Below, in pieces: positions 53,774-62,972 of a DNA stretch of 64,000 nucleotides. The notes below the pieces were generated by a model that worked only from the letters and a program-made list of their open reading frames with translations, ran no database searches and was not told where the DNA came from. The stretch is from Streptomyces sp. GQFP. GTDB lineage: Bacteria > Actinomycetota > Actinomycetes > Streptomycetales > Streptomycetaceae. The stretch's first letter is position 1. Each line of letters opens with the position of its first letter. The translations under genes were made by a program, and so were the position numbers. Where the stretch lies: NCBI RefSeq assembly GCF_021545335.1, contig NZ_CP089312.1, positions 3,596,001-3,660,000 of the forward strand, written 5' to 3'.

Positions 53774-53803
53774 GGGGCGGCACCGGAACCCCGGTACCGC
53801 CCC
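53774..53803 (-). terminator. Terminator after the Rhs/immunity gene pair
   Basis: GGGGCGG-C-ACCGG (53774-53786) pairs with CCGGT-A-CCGCCCC (53791-53803) with one internal mismatch and an AACC loop. It lies 12 bp past the stop of the 70-residue membrane protein gene, so the pair forms one transcription unit. Confidence 0.7.
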
Positions 53804-53815
53804 TGATCGTGGGTA

Positions 53816-54028
53816 CTACTTGCGCGCTCTCCGCCAGCCCACTCGCACCAGCGAGATCAGCCCGATCACCAGGAAAGCGGCCACCAGGAACGTCACGATC
53901 GCCGCCCATGACGGAAGCCCGTCACCGGCGCCCAGGGTCGCGGCGGTCATGCCGGCCGCGGCGAACACGAGCGCGTAGGCCACACGTTTCACGAAGGGTC
54001 TCCCGGGGTTCGGGTTCGGCTCTGTCAT
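53816..54028 (-). CDS. 70-residue two-helix membrane protein, probable immunity protein
   Basis: Two hydrophobic segments (about residues 14-36, VKRVAYALVFAAAGMTAATL, and 41-62, WAAIVTFLVAAFLVIGLISL), a short loop between them and a basic RRARK tail, so both ends probably face the cytoplasm. Its ATG overlaps the stop of the giant Rhs gene (ATGA), giving translational coupling. Small membrane proteins in this exact position are the usual immunity partners of Rhs toxins that act on membranes. No known family was recognised. It is followed directly by a terminator. Confidence 0.6.
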   Translation of the reverse strand: MTEPNPNPGRPFVKRVAYALVFAAAGMTAATLGAGDGLPSWAAIVTFLVAAFLVIGLISLVRVGWRRARK

Positions 54029-57000
54029 GCGTACCACCACCCCACAAAGGTCGCCCGGATACGGTAGACGGTCCACCAGTGGTGGCTGCCGGGCCACTTC
54101 CAGGCGAACAGCAGCCACTTGGCCCGCGGGTGCCACGAGTCGGAGACATGGTTGCTGATGACTCCGGCGATGACCCCGACGACGAAGTAGCAGCCGAAGC
54201 CGCCGCAGAACGAGGCGATCCCGCCGGCCAGCCCCCAGATCGCACCCTGCGCGAGGTCACGCTGGAAGGTGCTGCTCATGTACACCTGGACGTAGTGCCA
54301 CTGGCCCCACTTCCAGCGGTAGATCCGGAAGGTGCCCGCGTAGTCGTACGCGTTGACGGGATCCTGCCCCGCGTAGTCGTACGCGTTCGCGCCGCCGCCC
54401 AGCACCGGGTCCACGGACAGGAACCGGCCGGCGGTCGGGTCGTACAGCCGCACTCCCATCAGGGTGAGCCCCGACAGGGGCGCCTCGGCCCGCTGCCGGC
54501 CGCCGAGCCAGCCGTACGTCGTGGCCACGGTGGCGTCCAGCGCGTTGCCGAACTCGTCGTACTGCTGGACCACCGGGGCCTGGGCCGTGTCCAGCGGCTG
54601 CTGGACCGTCACATCGCCGTGGATGTCGGTGAGTTGCAGGACGGTGTCGCCGGTGGCCGTCGTGGTCGCCGCGAGGACGCCGGTGAGGTCCGACACGTCA
54701 CGGCTGACCGTCGAGCCGCTGATGCTCCAGGTCGGGCTGTCGCAGCCGCAGCCGTAATGGTTGGTCGTGGTGGAGCTGGTGCTCCAGGTGCCGTCCGTGG
54801 CCTGGGTCTCGGAGGTCAGGACGGCGAGCCGGCCCGCACCGTCGAGGCTCCAGGTGCTGCGGCCGGTGCCCACGGTCTCCGAGCGGACCAGGTCGTTGGT
54901 GTAGTACGAGAGCGTGGCCGAACCGTCGGTGGTGGTGCGGCCGAAGGCGTCGTACACGTGAGCGGAGTCGATCAGCCGGTCGGCCGAGTCGTACGTGTTG
55001 CTCACGGACGTGGTCGTGGTGTCCGCGGTGCTGCTGTCGCAGTCGTCCGTGGACGTGGTCAGACCCGTGCGGTTGCTGCTCGCGTCGAAGGTGTAGGCGC
55101 GGGTGGTGCAGCCGCTCGCGGTGGTGTCGGCGGCCTTGGTGAGGCGGCCCGCACTGTCGTAGGTGTAGTCGGACTCGGTGGTGGATCCCGCGGTCTGCGT
55201 GTGCCCCGACTGGAGCCCGGTGTCGGTGTATCCGGCGGTGTCGGAGGCGACCGTGGTGCCGTCCGAGGCCGTGTACGTCCGTCCCGTCGGCCGGCCCACC
55301 GTGTCGGTGGCGACGTCCAGGGTGTACGAACCGGGCAGGGTCTCGGAGGTGAGGGTGCCGTCCGCGTCGTAGGAGGCGGTGAAGGTGCCCGCGACCGAGT
55401 CCGTGAGGGTCGTGACGTCACCGGTGGCGTTGTACGCGTAGGTGACGGTGGACGGGACCGAGTCGGTGGTCTTCACCGGCCGGTCCAGACCGTCGTAGGA
55501 CGTGGTGCCGGTGTTGCCCGCGCCGTCGTCGTACGTGGCCTGACGGCCCAGGGCGTCGTAGGTGACGGCGACGGTCTGCCCGTTCGTCGTCTGGGACGCG
55601 AGGCGGCCGTTGCCCTGGTCGTAGGTGAGCGTGGTGACGGGGGTGCCCGTGCCGGTGCCGCCGGTCACCTCGGTCCGGGTCGGCCGGCCCGCGCCGTCCA
55701 CGGTGTTCGTGGTGGTGCGGGTGGTGCCGTTCGCGGTCTCGGCCTTGGTGGCGAGCCGGCCCCAGCGGTCGTAGGTGTAGACGGTGGTGACCGCCTCGGT
55801 GGGGTTGCCCCCGCCGCCCGTGATCGCGGCCGCCGGAGCCGTCCTGCACAGCAACCCGGCCCACTCCACGGAACCGCAGGTGCCGGAGGCGCCCGCCGTG
55901 TAGTAGGTGTACGCCAGTGTGTCGGCGTCCGAGCCGGACGAGCCGGCGGTACGGGTGGTGGCCACCTGCCCGTCGCTGTCGTACGTCGTCACCGTGTCGG
56001 TGCTCTGCCCGCCCGTCGTCGCCTTCTCCTGGCCCGTGGACCAGTCGTAGGTGGTGGTGACGGTACGGGTGTCGGCGTCGGCCGCGTAGCCCGGGATCGC
56101 CGCGCCCGTCACGGTCGAGGTGACCAGGCCGGAGACCGCCGCGTCGCTGGGCCGGTTCTCGTCGTAGGCGGACGCGACATGGGCCCGGGCCGGGATCACC
56201 GTCCCCACCGGAAGAGTGGTGTCGGCGGTGGAGCCGGTGACCTCCTGGGTGAGGGTGACCTGGTACAGCGGGCTGTAGGTGTCGGTGACCCGGGTACCGT
56301 CGGCCGAGTACACGGAGACGGTGGACAGCAGCCGGGCCCGGTCGGCGGTCGGCAGGTCGGACAGGCCGAGTTCGGCGAGCCGGTCGTCGCCGGCGCTGAG
56401 CGCCAACGCACGGTTGGCCGCGGTGAGTTCGGAGACGGTGTTGCCGAACTCGTCGTACTGGGCGGTGCTGATCGCGCCACCGGGGGCCGCGGTGTCGGTC
56501 CGCTCGCCGTCGGCGTTGATGTACGTGACCGTCGCACGGCCGTACGAGGTCGCCGCCAGGTCGCCGCCCGTGCTGGACGACGGGACGGAGTCGGCCGGGA
56601 ACACGGCGGTCGCGTCCGTCGGCGCCTCGTCCTGCGCCCAGGTCGCCACGGTGGCGGCGTCCATCTGGTACGGGGCCGTACTGCCGGACAGCGGCACGTC
56701 GTACACGACGGTGGTGGTCGCCGTACCGGAGGTGGTGCTGGTCGAGCCCTCGGCGAGCTGCGGACGCGACGCGCTCAGCAGCATGCCCGCACCGGCCGTC
56801 AGTGCCGAGCCGGCCTGCCCGTACGTGAACGTCCAGGGCAGTTCACCCGGTTCGGTGTACGTGGCCACCCGACCGTTCGAGTCGTAGGTGTACTGCGTCT
56901 TCAGCGCGGGGCTGATCCGCGGGTCCCACGCCTGGCGCAGCTCGCCGGAGGTGTCGTACGCGTACGACTCGACGGTCTCGGCGGTGGCCGCCGAGGCGCC

Positions 57001-60000
57001 CGGGGTGGTGGCCCAGAGCTTGACCGCCTGGACCTGGCCCGTGTAGTCGCCCGGCGCACCGGAGGTGGCGGTGGTGGAGGTCGCGTAGACGAACTCCAGG
57101 ACCCGGCAGCCCTTCGTGGCGGGGGTGGCCTGGCAGGTGGCCTCGGTGACTCCGCTCGTCGGCGAGATCACGTACTTGGGGCGGGCCAGGGTCGTGCTGC
57201 CGGACGTGACCGTCTCGGAGACCGTGGTGACGGTCGAGTCGTCGACCGCCGAGGCGTACGAGGACAGCGTCCAGGTCGTCGCGCCGGTGGCCGCCTTCCT
57301 GAAGACCGTGGTGTCGGCGTCCGTGTCGGTCAGCGTGAAGGCCGTTCCGGTGAGCGTGCCGGTCAGGGTGAGGGTCTCGGAGCCGGTCTGCGGCTCCCAG
57401 CCGCCCGCGCTGGTCGCGGTGAAGGCGACCGTGCCGCCGTCGGCGGACACCACCTCGACGGAGGTGTCGGAGGTCTTCCGCACCTGCGTGTAGTCACTCG
57501 CCTGCCCGGTGACGGACGAGGTCCAGCCGGGGCCGAAGATCTTCGCCTGGCCCTCGGTGGCGGTGCTGTTGGCCCGCGAGGAGAACGTCCGCTCCACGCT
57601 CGCGTCGAACGCCGAGGCGTCCGTGGCCGACAGCTTGTAGTCGCCGGTGAGTTCGTTGACCTGGCCAGGACCCACCTGGGCGGCGGGCGCGGTGCCCGCG
57701 TCGCGGTCCAGCGTCACGTCGACGGTCTGCGAGTTCCCGGTGGTGGTGCCGTCGGTGAAGGCGGCCCGCAGCTCGATCACCCCGTCCTCGGCGAGCGTCG
57801 AGACCGTGTTCCAGACCAGCTTGGTGGCGGTCCCGCCGCTGACCGCGACCGGCCAGGCCGAGACGGCGGCGCCGGAGGCGGTCACGTCACCCACCGGCAC
57901 GGTGTGCCAGGAGTCCGTCTCACCACGCCGGTACTGCCAGGTCACACCCGTGTAGGTGGACAGCCCCTTGGCGGACAGGGTCAGCCGGCGGGCCGTGGTG
58001 TCACCGTTCTGCGGGGACAGGATCGCCGCGCCGTCCGCGCCCACGCCGAAGCTGTAGGCCGTCGTGGCGGTCGACAGATTGCCACCGGAGTCGACCGTCC
58101 GCGCGTACAGCGTGTGCCAGCCGTTCGCCGGGTCGATGCTGACCGTCTGCGCGTCACCGCCGGTGCCGTTGGTCGTGTCCAGCTTCTTGTCCGGCACCGA
58201 GGAGTCGTCGAGGCCCCAGGAGTAGCCGGCCCCGTCCGTGGAGTCCGTGTCCAGCGTGCAGGACACCGCGTCGGCGGCCTTGGCGGTCCATCCGTTCTCC
58301 GTGTACGTGTCACAGGTGACCGTCGGCGCGTTCGGCTTGGCCGTGTTCAGCACGAACGTCGTGTAGCCGGTCCAGGAGCCGTAGTCGGTCCCGTCGTACG
58401 CCCGCACCCGGTACCGCAGGTGCGAGCCGGCCGGGAACGCGTTCGCCGAGGCGATCGTCAGCTTGGCCGTCGCCCCGGACGCCACGGAGGCGGAAGTCCC
58501 CGTGTACGAGTAGGTGGTGTCCGCGTACGCCGGATCCGCCGTGACCTCGAACTGGGCCTTGGTGGCCGACCCGTCCGGGTCCGCGACGGCCGCCGACAGG
58601 GTCGGGGTGAGCGAGGTGACGTACCGCTTGCCGTTGTACGCGTTGACCTGCGCCGGGGCGATCGCCGTGCCCGTCGGCCTCGACGGGTAGGAGTTGTAGG
58701 TGACGACCAGCTTCGGCGCGTACCCGGCCGTCGAGTAGTTCGCCGACCGGAAGCGCCGCCAGGTGGTGGAGTCCGTCTCACTCGCGCTCGCGATCTGGAG
58801 CCCGTAGTTCGTCGAACCGTCCGCCCACGCCTGCGTGATGGCCTGGAGGTTCCAGTTGGACCAGTTCGCGGCGCAGGAGGAGTCGTAGCCCCAGTGCCCG
58901 GTGTTGGAGGCGTCACCGGTCGTCGTGGTGGTCGGCTGTGCGCCCCAAGTGATCGACGAGGACGTCCAGGTGGAGGTGATCCGCTTGGCGAGGGTGGCCG
59001 CACCGGAGGTCGAGCAGGTCGCCGAGTAGTAGTTGTACAGCGACATCGTCGCGGCGGTGATGTGCTTGCCCGCGAACTTCGACACGTCGAACTTCAGATA
59101 GGAACGCGCGGTGTCCGTCCCGCCGTCGTACGTCCCCGACTTCAGCTCCTCGGAGCTGATCTGCGAGTCGGTGTAGTCGGGGTTCTGCACCCAGGTGTCG
59201 GTGGTGACGGCGAGGGTGGTCGTCGGGTCGACGGTCACCGGGTAGGCCGCGGTGGCCAGGAAGGACGCGTCCGGAGTCAGTACGAGGGTCTGCGCGCCGT
59301 CGGCGGCGGTCTCGACCTTCGTCGCCACCTGGTCCTGGTGGGCGGACTCGCCGGAGGCCTTGTCGATACTGGCGTCCCACATCATGGGCGCGGGCGCCTC
59401 GGCGACCAGCTTGCCGCTGGTGTCCTTCAGCAGGAGGTGCCCGGAGGCGGCCCGGGACAGCTTCAGCCCGGCAAGGTCGAGCGGGATGCGGTAGGAGACC
59501 GTCCCGTCGGCGGGCTTGTGGGCGAGGCGGATGTTCTCGGAGAAGCCCTGCGCGAGCGCGCTCACCGACAGGGTCTGGCCGCTGCCGAGGGCGTAGGAGG
59601 CGGTGTTCGCCTTCACGGACGGGGTGGGCAACTTCGTGCCCCAGCCGAGTCCGAAGGACTGCTTGCCCTTGCTGACCGACGCGAGGTGCGTGTCGCCACC
59701 GTCGGAGACGGCCACATCGGCGGGCGCGGCGGCGGGCGTGAGATCGGCGCCGGTGTCGGAGAGCGAGGTGTCGATGTTCTTCCAGACCCCGTCGACCTTC
59801 GTCCGGACGGGCCCGGCATAGGCCTGCGTCTGCAACTGCCCGTCAGGCAGCGCGTATGTCGTCGAATCGGCCGTACGGGCGGACAGCACCTCGACCTTCC
59901 GGTGCTGGAGACGGGCCATCAGTACGGCGGAGGCCTCGTCCTGTGCCTCGGCGGGCCCGGAGACCTTGGTGGCGGACTTCCTGCCCGCCGTGGACGTCTT

Positions 60001-60144
60001 CGCCCGCGAACCCGTGTCCGCGGCGAACGCCAGCCCACTGCCCTGCTCCACGAGTGCGACCTGGGCCGCGAGTGCCACCAGCACGGCCACAGCCGTACGG
60101 CGCACGTTTCTCTGTCTGCGTCTGTGTCTCTGTCCCTGATGCAT
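54025..60144 (-). CDS. Secreted Rhs/YD-repeat polymorphic toxin-like protein
   Basis: 2039 residues. A long signal peptide (RRRQRNVRRTAVAVL core, cleavage after GLAFA) precedes an N-terminal region of unknown fold, a DNRLRE-type domain (about residues 305-485, from TTLAVTTDTWVQNPDYTDSQ to YAPKLVVTYN), fibronectin-like stretches, a region opening LTGDYKLSATDASAFDASVERTF, and then YD repeats (about 900-1900; YTYDSAGRLTKAAD, TYDALGRQATYDD). The shell ends with the Rhs core motif DPTAGRFLSVDPVLGG near residue 1901. The last 110 residues are different: 12 tryptophans and a glycine-rich hydrophobic helix (GAIWGLAGGIASFCGGFGCY). This is probably the toxin tip, stored inside the Rhs shell until release. 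Confidence 0.85.
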   Translation of the reverse strand: MHQGQRHRRRQRNVRRTAVAVLVALAAQVALVEQGSGLAFAADTGSRAKTSTAGRKSATKVSGPAEAQDEASAVLMARLQHRKVEVLSARTADSTTYALPDGQLQTQAYAGPVRTKVDGVWKNIDTSLSDTGADLTPAAAPADVAVSDGGDTHLASVSKGKQSFGLGWGTKLPTPSVKANTASYALGSGQTLSVSALAQGFSENIRLAHKPADGTVSYRIPLDLAGLKLSRAASGHLLLKDTSGKLVAEAPAPMMWDASIDKASGESAHQDQVATKVETAADGAQTLVLTPDASFLATAAYPVTVDPTTTLAVTTDTWVQNPDYTDSQISSEELKSGTYDGGTDTARSYLKFDVSKFAGKHITAATMSLYNYYSATCSTSGAATLAKRITSTWTSSSITWGAQPTTTTTGDASNTGHWGYDSSCAANWSNWNLQAITQAWADGSTNYGLQIASASETDSTTWRRFRSANYSTAGYAPKLVVTYNSYPSRPTGTAIAPAQVNAYNGKRYVTSLTPTLSAAVADPDGSATKAQFEVTADPAYADTTYSYTGTSASVASGATAKLTIASANAFPAGSHLRYRVRAYDGTDYGSWTGYTTFVLNTAKPNAPTVTCDTYTENGWTAKAADAVSCTLDTDSTDGAGYSWGLDDSSVPDKKLDTTNGTGGDAQTVSIDPANGWHTLYARTVDSGGNLSTATTAYSFGVGADGAAILSPQNGDTTARRLTLSAKGLSTYTGVTWQYRRGETDSWHTVPVGDVTASGAAVSAWPVAVSGGTATKLVWNTVSTLAEDGVIELRAAFTDGTTTGNSQTVDVTLDRDAGTAPAAQVGPGQVNELTGDYKLSATDASAFDASVERTFSSRANSTATEGQAKIFGPGWTSSVTGQASDYTQVRKTSDTSVEVVSADGGTVAFTATSAGGWEPQTGSETLTLTGTLTGTAFTLTDTDADTTVFRKAATGATTWTLSSYASAVDDSTVTTVSETVTSGSTTLARPKYVISPTSGVTEATCQATPATKGCRVLEFVYATSTTATSGAPGDYTGQVQAVKLWATTPGASAATAETVESYAYDTSGELRQAWDPRISPALKTQYTYDSNGRVATYTEPGELPWTFTYGQAGSALTAGAGMLLSASRPQLAEGSTSTTSGTATTTVVYDVPLSGSTAPYQMDAATVATWAQDEAPTDATAVFPADSVPSSSTGGDLAATSYGRATVTYINADGERTDTAAPGGAISTAQYDEFGNTVSELTAANRALALSAGDDRLAELGLSDLPTADRARLLSTVSVYSADGTRVTDTYSPLYQVTLTQEVTGSTADTTLPVGTVIPARAHVASAYDENRPSDAAVSGLVTSTVTGAAIPGYAADADTRTVTTTYDWSTGQEKATTGGQSTDTVTTYDSDGQVATTRTAGSSGSDADTLAYTYYTAGASGTCGSVEWAGLLCRTAPAAAITGGGGNPTEAVTTVYTYDRWGRLATKAETANGTTRTTTNTVDGAGRPTRTEVTGGTGTGTPVTTLTYDQGNGRLASQTTNGQTVAVTYDALGRQATYDDGAGNTGTTSYDGLDRPVKTTDSVPSTVTYAYNATGDVTTLTDSVAGTFTASYDADGTLTSETLPGSYTLDVATDTVGRPTGRTYTASDGTTVASDTAGYTDTGLQSGHTQTAGSTTESDYTYDSAGRLTKAADTTASGCTTRAYTFDASSNRTGLTTSTDDCDSSTADTTTTSVSNTYDSADRLIDSAHVYDAFGRTTTDGSATLSYYTNDLVRSETVGTGRSTWSLDGAGRLAVLTSETQATDGTWSTSSTTTNHYGCGCDSPTWSISGSTVSRDVSDLTGVLAATTTATGDTVLQLTDIHGDVTVQQPLDTAQAPVVQQYDEFGNALDATVATTYGWLGGRQRAEAPLSGLTLMGVRLYDPTAGRFLSVDPVLGGGANAYDYAGQDPVNAYDYAGTFRIYRWKWGQWHYVQVYMSSTFQRDLAQGAIWGLAGGIASFCGGFGCYFVVGVIAGVISNHVSDSWHPRAKWLLFAWKWPGSHHWWTVYRIRATFVGWWYA

Positions 60145-60390
60145 GATCAGCCCCCTTCATGCCCGTGTGCGGTCACACAGGCAAAAGCGGCTTGATCATC
60201 AGGGGCGGCGCGGACGCGGGCGGAGATCGTCTCAACGGCGGCCCCAGGGAACATAAAGCGGGTTCAAAGGACAGGGATGAGTGAGGAAAACCGGCCCCGC
60301 CGACTGCACCTTTTGCTCACTTCATCCACCCCGTTCCCCCTCATACGGGCAAAGTCAGGATTGCCCAATCCTTGACGGGAAATGGGGACA

Positions 60391-60651
60391 TCACTCGCTC
60401 ACCACCTCAAAACGCCACCGGTGCACCGCCCGCGTCACCAACTCCGCGCCCGGCTCGGGAAGTTCCGGCAGCTCGGCGTCGAACTCCGCGTCCCACCACG
60501 TCATGACGAGAACGCGGTCCTGCGGAGCCCGCAGCACCTCCCGGCGCACCGGAGCCACCGCGAGCAGCTGCGCCTGCGCCCGTGCCCAGGCAAGGAGTTC
60601 GTCCCCGCGCCCCTCGACGGCCCGCGCCTCCCACATCAACGCGACAGTCAC
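60391..60651 (-). CDS. Small hypothetical protein downstream of tsaD
   Basis: 86 residues. The GTG at 60651 overlaps the tsaD stop by 4 bp. MTVALMWEARAVEGRGDELLAWARAQ followed by RREVLRAPQDRVLVMTWWD suggests a small alpha/beta protein like the dimeric antibiotic-monooxygenase fold, with an alternating strand-helix pattern, but no catalytic residue can be named. The same arrangement is seen in other Streptomyces after tsaD (from memory). Its role is unknown. Confidence 0.7.
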   Translation of the reverse strand: MTVALMWEARAVEGRGDELLAWARAQAQLLAVAPVRREVLRAPQDRVLVMTWWDAEFDAELPELPEPGAELVTRAVHRWRFEVVSE

Positions 60652-61739
60652 GCGTACAGGTTCCCCTCACTCACCGCATGTGAATGACGACCTGGTACGT
60701 GCGGGTCGGTCACCGGCAACGACGAGTCCGCCGACAGGTCCCAGTCGGAGGCGGCCCTGTTCCGGGCGACCATCTCGGCACCCAACGCCGCCACCATCGC
60801 CCCGTTGTCCGTGCACAACTTGGGCCGGGGCACGCGGAGTCGGATACCAGCCGCCTCGCATCGCTCCTGGGCGAGCGCCCGCAGCCGCGTGTTGGCGGCC
60901 ACGCCCCCGCCGATCATCAGGTGGTCGACGCCCTCGTCCTTGCAGGCCCGTACCGCCTTCCGGGTCAGCACGTCCACGACCGCCTCCTGGAAGGAGGCGG
61001 CGACATCACGCACCGGCACGTCCTCCCCCGCCGCCCGCTTCGCCTCGATCCAGCGGGCCACGGACGTCTTGAGCCCGGAGAAGGAGAAGTCGTACGCAGG
61101 ATCGCGCGGCCCGGTCAGCCCGCGCGGGAAGGCAATCGCGCGAGGGTCGCCCTCCTTGGCGTACCGGTCGATGACCGGACCGCCGGGGAAGCCCAGGTTC
61201 AGCACCCGCGCGATCTTGTCGAAGGCTTCACCGGCCGCGTCGTCGATGGTCGCACCCATGGGCCGTACGTCGGAGGTGATGTCCGAGGACAGCAGCAGGG
61301 AGGAGTGGCCGCCGGAGACCAGGAGGGCCATCGTCGGCTCGGGCAGCGGCCCGTGCTCCAGCTGGTCGACGCAGATGTGGGAGGCGAGGTGATTCACCCC
61401 GTACAGCGGCTTCCCCAAGGCATACGCATACGCCTTCGCCGCCGAGACCCCGACCAGCAGCGCGCCCGCGAGCCCGGGACCGGCGGTGACGGCGATGCCG
61501 TCGAGGTCCCTCGCACTCACTCCCGCCTCCTTCAGCGCCCGCTCGATGGTCGGCACCATGGCTTCCAGGTGCGCACGGGACGCGACCTCCGGCACGACAC
61601 CCCCGAACCGGGCGTGCTCGTCGACGCTGGACGCGATGGCGTCCGCGAGGAGCGTGGTCCCCCGGACGATGCCGACGCCGGTCTCGTCGCAGGAGGTCTC
61701 GATGCCGAGGACGAGCGGGACGTCCTTGGAGTCAGCCAT
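60648..61739 (-). CDS. tsaD: tRNA N6-adenosine threonylcarbamoyltransferase
   Basis: 363 residues. Transfers the threonylcarbamoyl group to A37 of ANN-decoding tRNAs together with TsaB and TsaE. ASKHA fold with VLGIETSCDETGVGI, the metal-binding HLASHICVDQL (HxxxH), LLVSGGHSSLLL, DDAAGEAFDKIARVLNLGFPGGP, and IGGGVAANTRLR followed by the C-terminal CTDNGAMVAALG. The ATG at 61739 is chosen because an upstream frame would give an odd Pro-rich extension. It overlaps rimI by 8 bp. Confidence 0.97.
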   Translation of the reverse strand: MADSKDVPLVLGIETSCDETGVGIVRGTTLLADAIASSVDEHARFGGVVPEVASRAHLEAMVPTIERALKEAGVSARDLDGIAVTAGPGLAGALLVGVSAAKAYAYALGKPLYGVNHLASHICVDQLEHGPLPEPTMALLVSGGHSSLLLSSDITSDVRPMGATIDDAAGEAFDKIARVLNLGFPGGPVIDRYAKEGDPRAIAFPRGLTGPRDPAYDFSFSGLKTSVARWIEAKRAAGEDVPVRDVAASFQEAVVDVLTRKAVRACKDEGVDHLMIGGGVAANTRLRALAQERCEAAGIRLRVPRPKLCTDNGAMVAALGAEMVARNRAASDWDLSADSSLPVTDPHVPGRHSHAVSEGNLYA

Positions 61740-62307
61740 TGCTCTCGGTTCCTTGTACTGAAGGTGCTGAAGGGGCTGAAGGGGCCGAGGGGGCCGAGGG
61801 GGCCGAGGGTGCTTCAGGGACCGATGCCGCCGGGTCACGCAGGCGCATCACCAGGGCGTCGACGTTCCCAGGCTGGTAGTAGCCGCGCCGGAACCCGATC
61901 GGCTCGAAGCCGAACCGCTCGTACAGCTTCTGCGCGCGCACGTTGTCCACCCGGCACTCCAGCATGACCTCGGCACACTCGAACGCGGTCGCCGCCCGCA
62001 GCAACTCGGTCAGCAGCGTGGCACCGAGCCCGGTACCCCAGTGCTCGCGGGCGACGGCGATCGTCTGTACGTCGGCCACGTCACCGGCGGCGGCAAGCCC
62101 CCCGTACCCGATGATCCGCCGACTCCCGTCCGCGCTCTCGTCCTCGGCGACGAAGTACCGCCGGGTCGCCTCCGGTCCCCGCGCGTGGGCGAGGTCCGAC
62201 CAGAACATGCCCCGGGACCAGGCGTCCTCGGGGAAGAGGTCCTTCTCCAGCTCCAGCACGGGCTCGATGTCCCACCAGCGCATCTCGCGCAGCACGGCAG
62301 TCGTCAC
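61732..62307 (-). CDS. rimI: Ribosomal protein alanine N-acetyltransferase-like GNAT enzyme
   Basis: 191 residues, longer than the usual 150 or so. GNAT fold: MRWWDIEPVLELEKDLFPEDAWSR, acetyl-CoA loop VQTIAVAREHWGTGLGATLL, then MLECRVDNVRAQKLYERFGFEPIGFRRGYYQPGNVDALVMRL. The extra C-terminal tail is six APS triplets made of 9-bp DNA repeats. The GTG overlaps the tsaB stop by 4 bp. RimI acetylates the N terminus of S18 in enteric bacteria; in actinobacteria it is linked to tsaD and may have a broader target range. Confidence 0.92.
   Translation of the reverse strand: MTTAVLREMRWWDIEPVLELEKDLFPEDAWSRGMFWSDLAHARGPEATRRYFVAEDESADGSRRIIGYGGLAAAGDVADVQTIAVAREHWGTGLGATLLTELLRAATAFECAEVMLECRVDNVRAQKLYERFGFEPIGFRRGYYQPGNVDALVMRLRDPAASVPEAPSAPSAPSAPSAPSAPSVQGTESNG
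61758..61811. repeat. Six 9-bp units in the 3' end of rimI
   Basis: CTGAAGGTG, CTGAAGGGG twice, CCGAGGGGG twice and CCGAGGGTG (read on +) encode (APS)6 at the C terminus of RimI. It lies just before the tsaD start, so length changes would also alter the spacing upstream of tsaD. Confidence 0.9.
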
Positions 62308-62972
62308 TTGGGGGTGACCACCTTGTAGTTCTTGGGGACCTGGGCGTCGGGGCGGCGCAGGTAGAGGGGCCGGGGTGCGGGGAGTTCGACGCCCGCCGCC
62401 AGCCGTTCGGCGGCCAGGGCGGCGAGGGCCGCGGCGGAGACGTGCTCGGGCCCGTGCGCGTCCGGGAAGGTGTCCGGGTAGAGCAGGGCGCCCGCGCCGA
62501 CGGCCGGCAGGCCCGCGACCTGGTCGGCAATGTCCGCCGGCCGGTCGACGGACGGCTCCGTCACCCTCGTACGGGAGTCGCTGTAGCGCGCCCAGTAGAC
62601 CTCTTTGCGGCGGGCGTCGGTCGCCACGACGAAGGGGCCGCCCCCTGTGGCCTCCTCGACCTCGGCGGCGTACGCGAGGCCGTCCAGCGTGCAGACGCCG
62701 TGGACGGGGACGCCGAGCGCCAGCCCGAAGGTGTCGGCGGTCATCAGGCCGACGCGCAGGCCTGTGTAGGGGCCGGGGCCGATGCCGACGACGACACCGG
62801 TGACGGCGTCGAGGCCCGTGCCCGCCTCGGCGAGGACCCGGTCGACGGCGGGCAGCAACAGTTCCCCGTGCCGGCGCGCGTCGACCTGGCTCGACGCGGC
62901 GACGACGGCCGTCCCGTCGTGCAGGGCGACCGTGACGGCCGGGGTGGCGGTATCCAGAGCGAGCAAGAGCAC
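62304..62972 (-). CDS. tsaB: tRNA threonylcarbamoyladenosine biosynthesis protein TsaB
   Basis: 222 residues. The non-catalytic TsaD homologue that scaffolds the t6A complex. LLLALDTATPAVTVALHDG at the N terminus, RRHGELLLPAVDRVL, and VVGIGPGPYTGLRVGLMTADTFGLAL, the typical GPGSFTGLR-type loop with Ser replaced by Pro-Tyr here. The C-terminal segment ends in RPLYLRRPDAQVPK. First gene of the overlapping tsaB-rimI-tsaD unit; tsaE should lie to the right of this window or elsewhere. Confidence 0.95.
   Translation of the reverse strand: MLLLALDTATPAVTVALHDGTAVVAASSQVDARRHGELLLPAVDRVLAEAGTGLDAVTGVVVGIGPGPYTGLRVGLMTADTFGLALGVPVHGVCTLDGLAYAAEVEEATGGGPFVVATDARRKEVYWARYSDSRTRVTEPSVDRPADIADQVAGLPAVGAGALLYPDTFPDAHGPEHVSAAALAALAAERLAAGVELPAPRPLYLRRPDAQVPKNYKVVTPK

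Noticed and set aside
53755..60195. Open frame of over 2100 codons on the + strand antisense to the Rhs gene
   Set aside because: It has no domain or repeat logic, is Arg/Gly/Val-rich as expected of a GC-rich shadow frame, and lies fully opposite a protein with a signal peptide and YD repeats.
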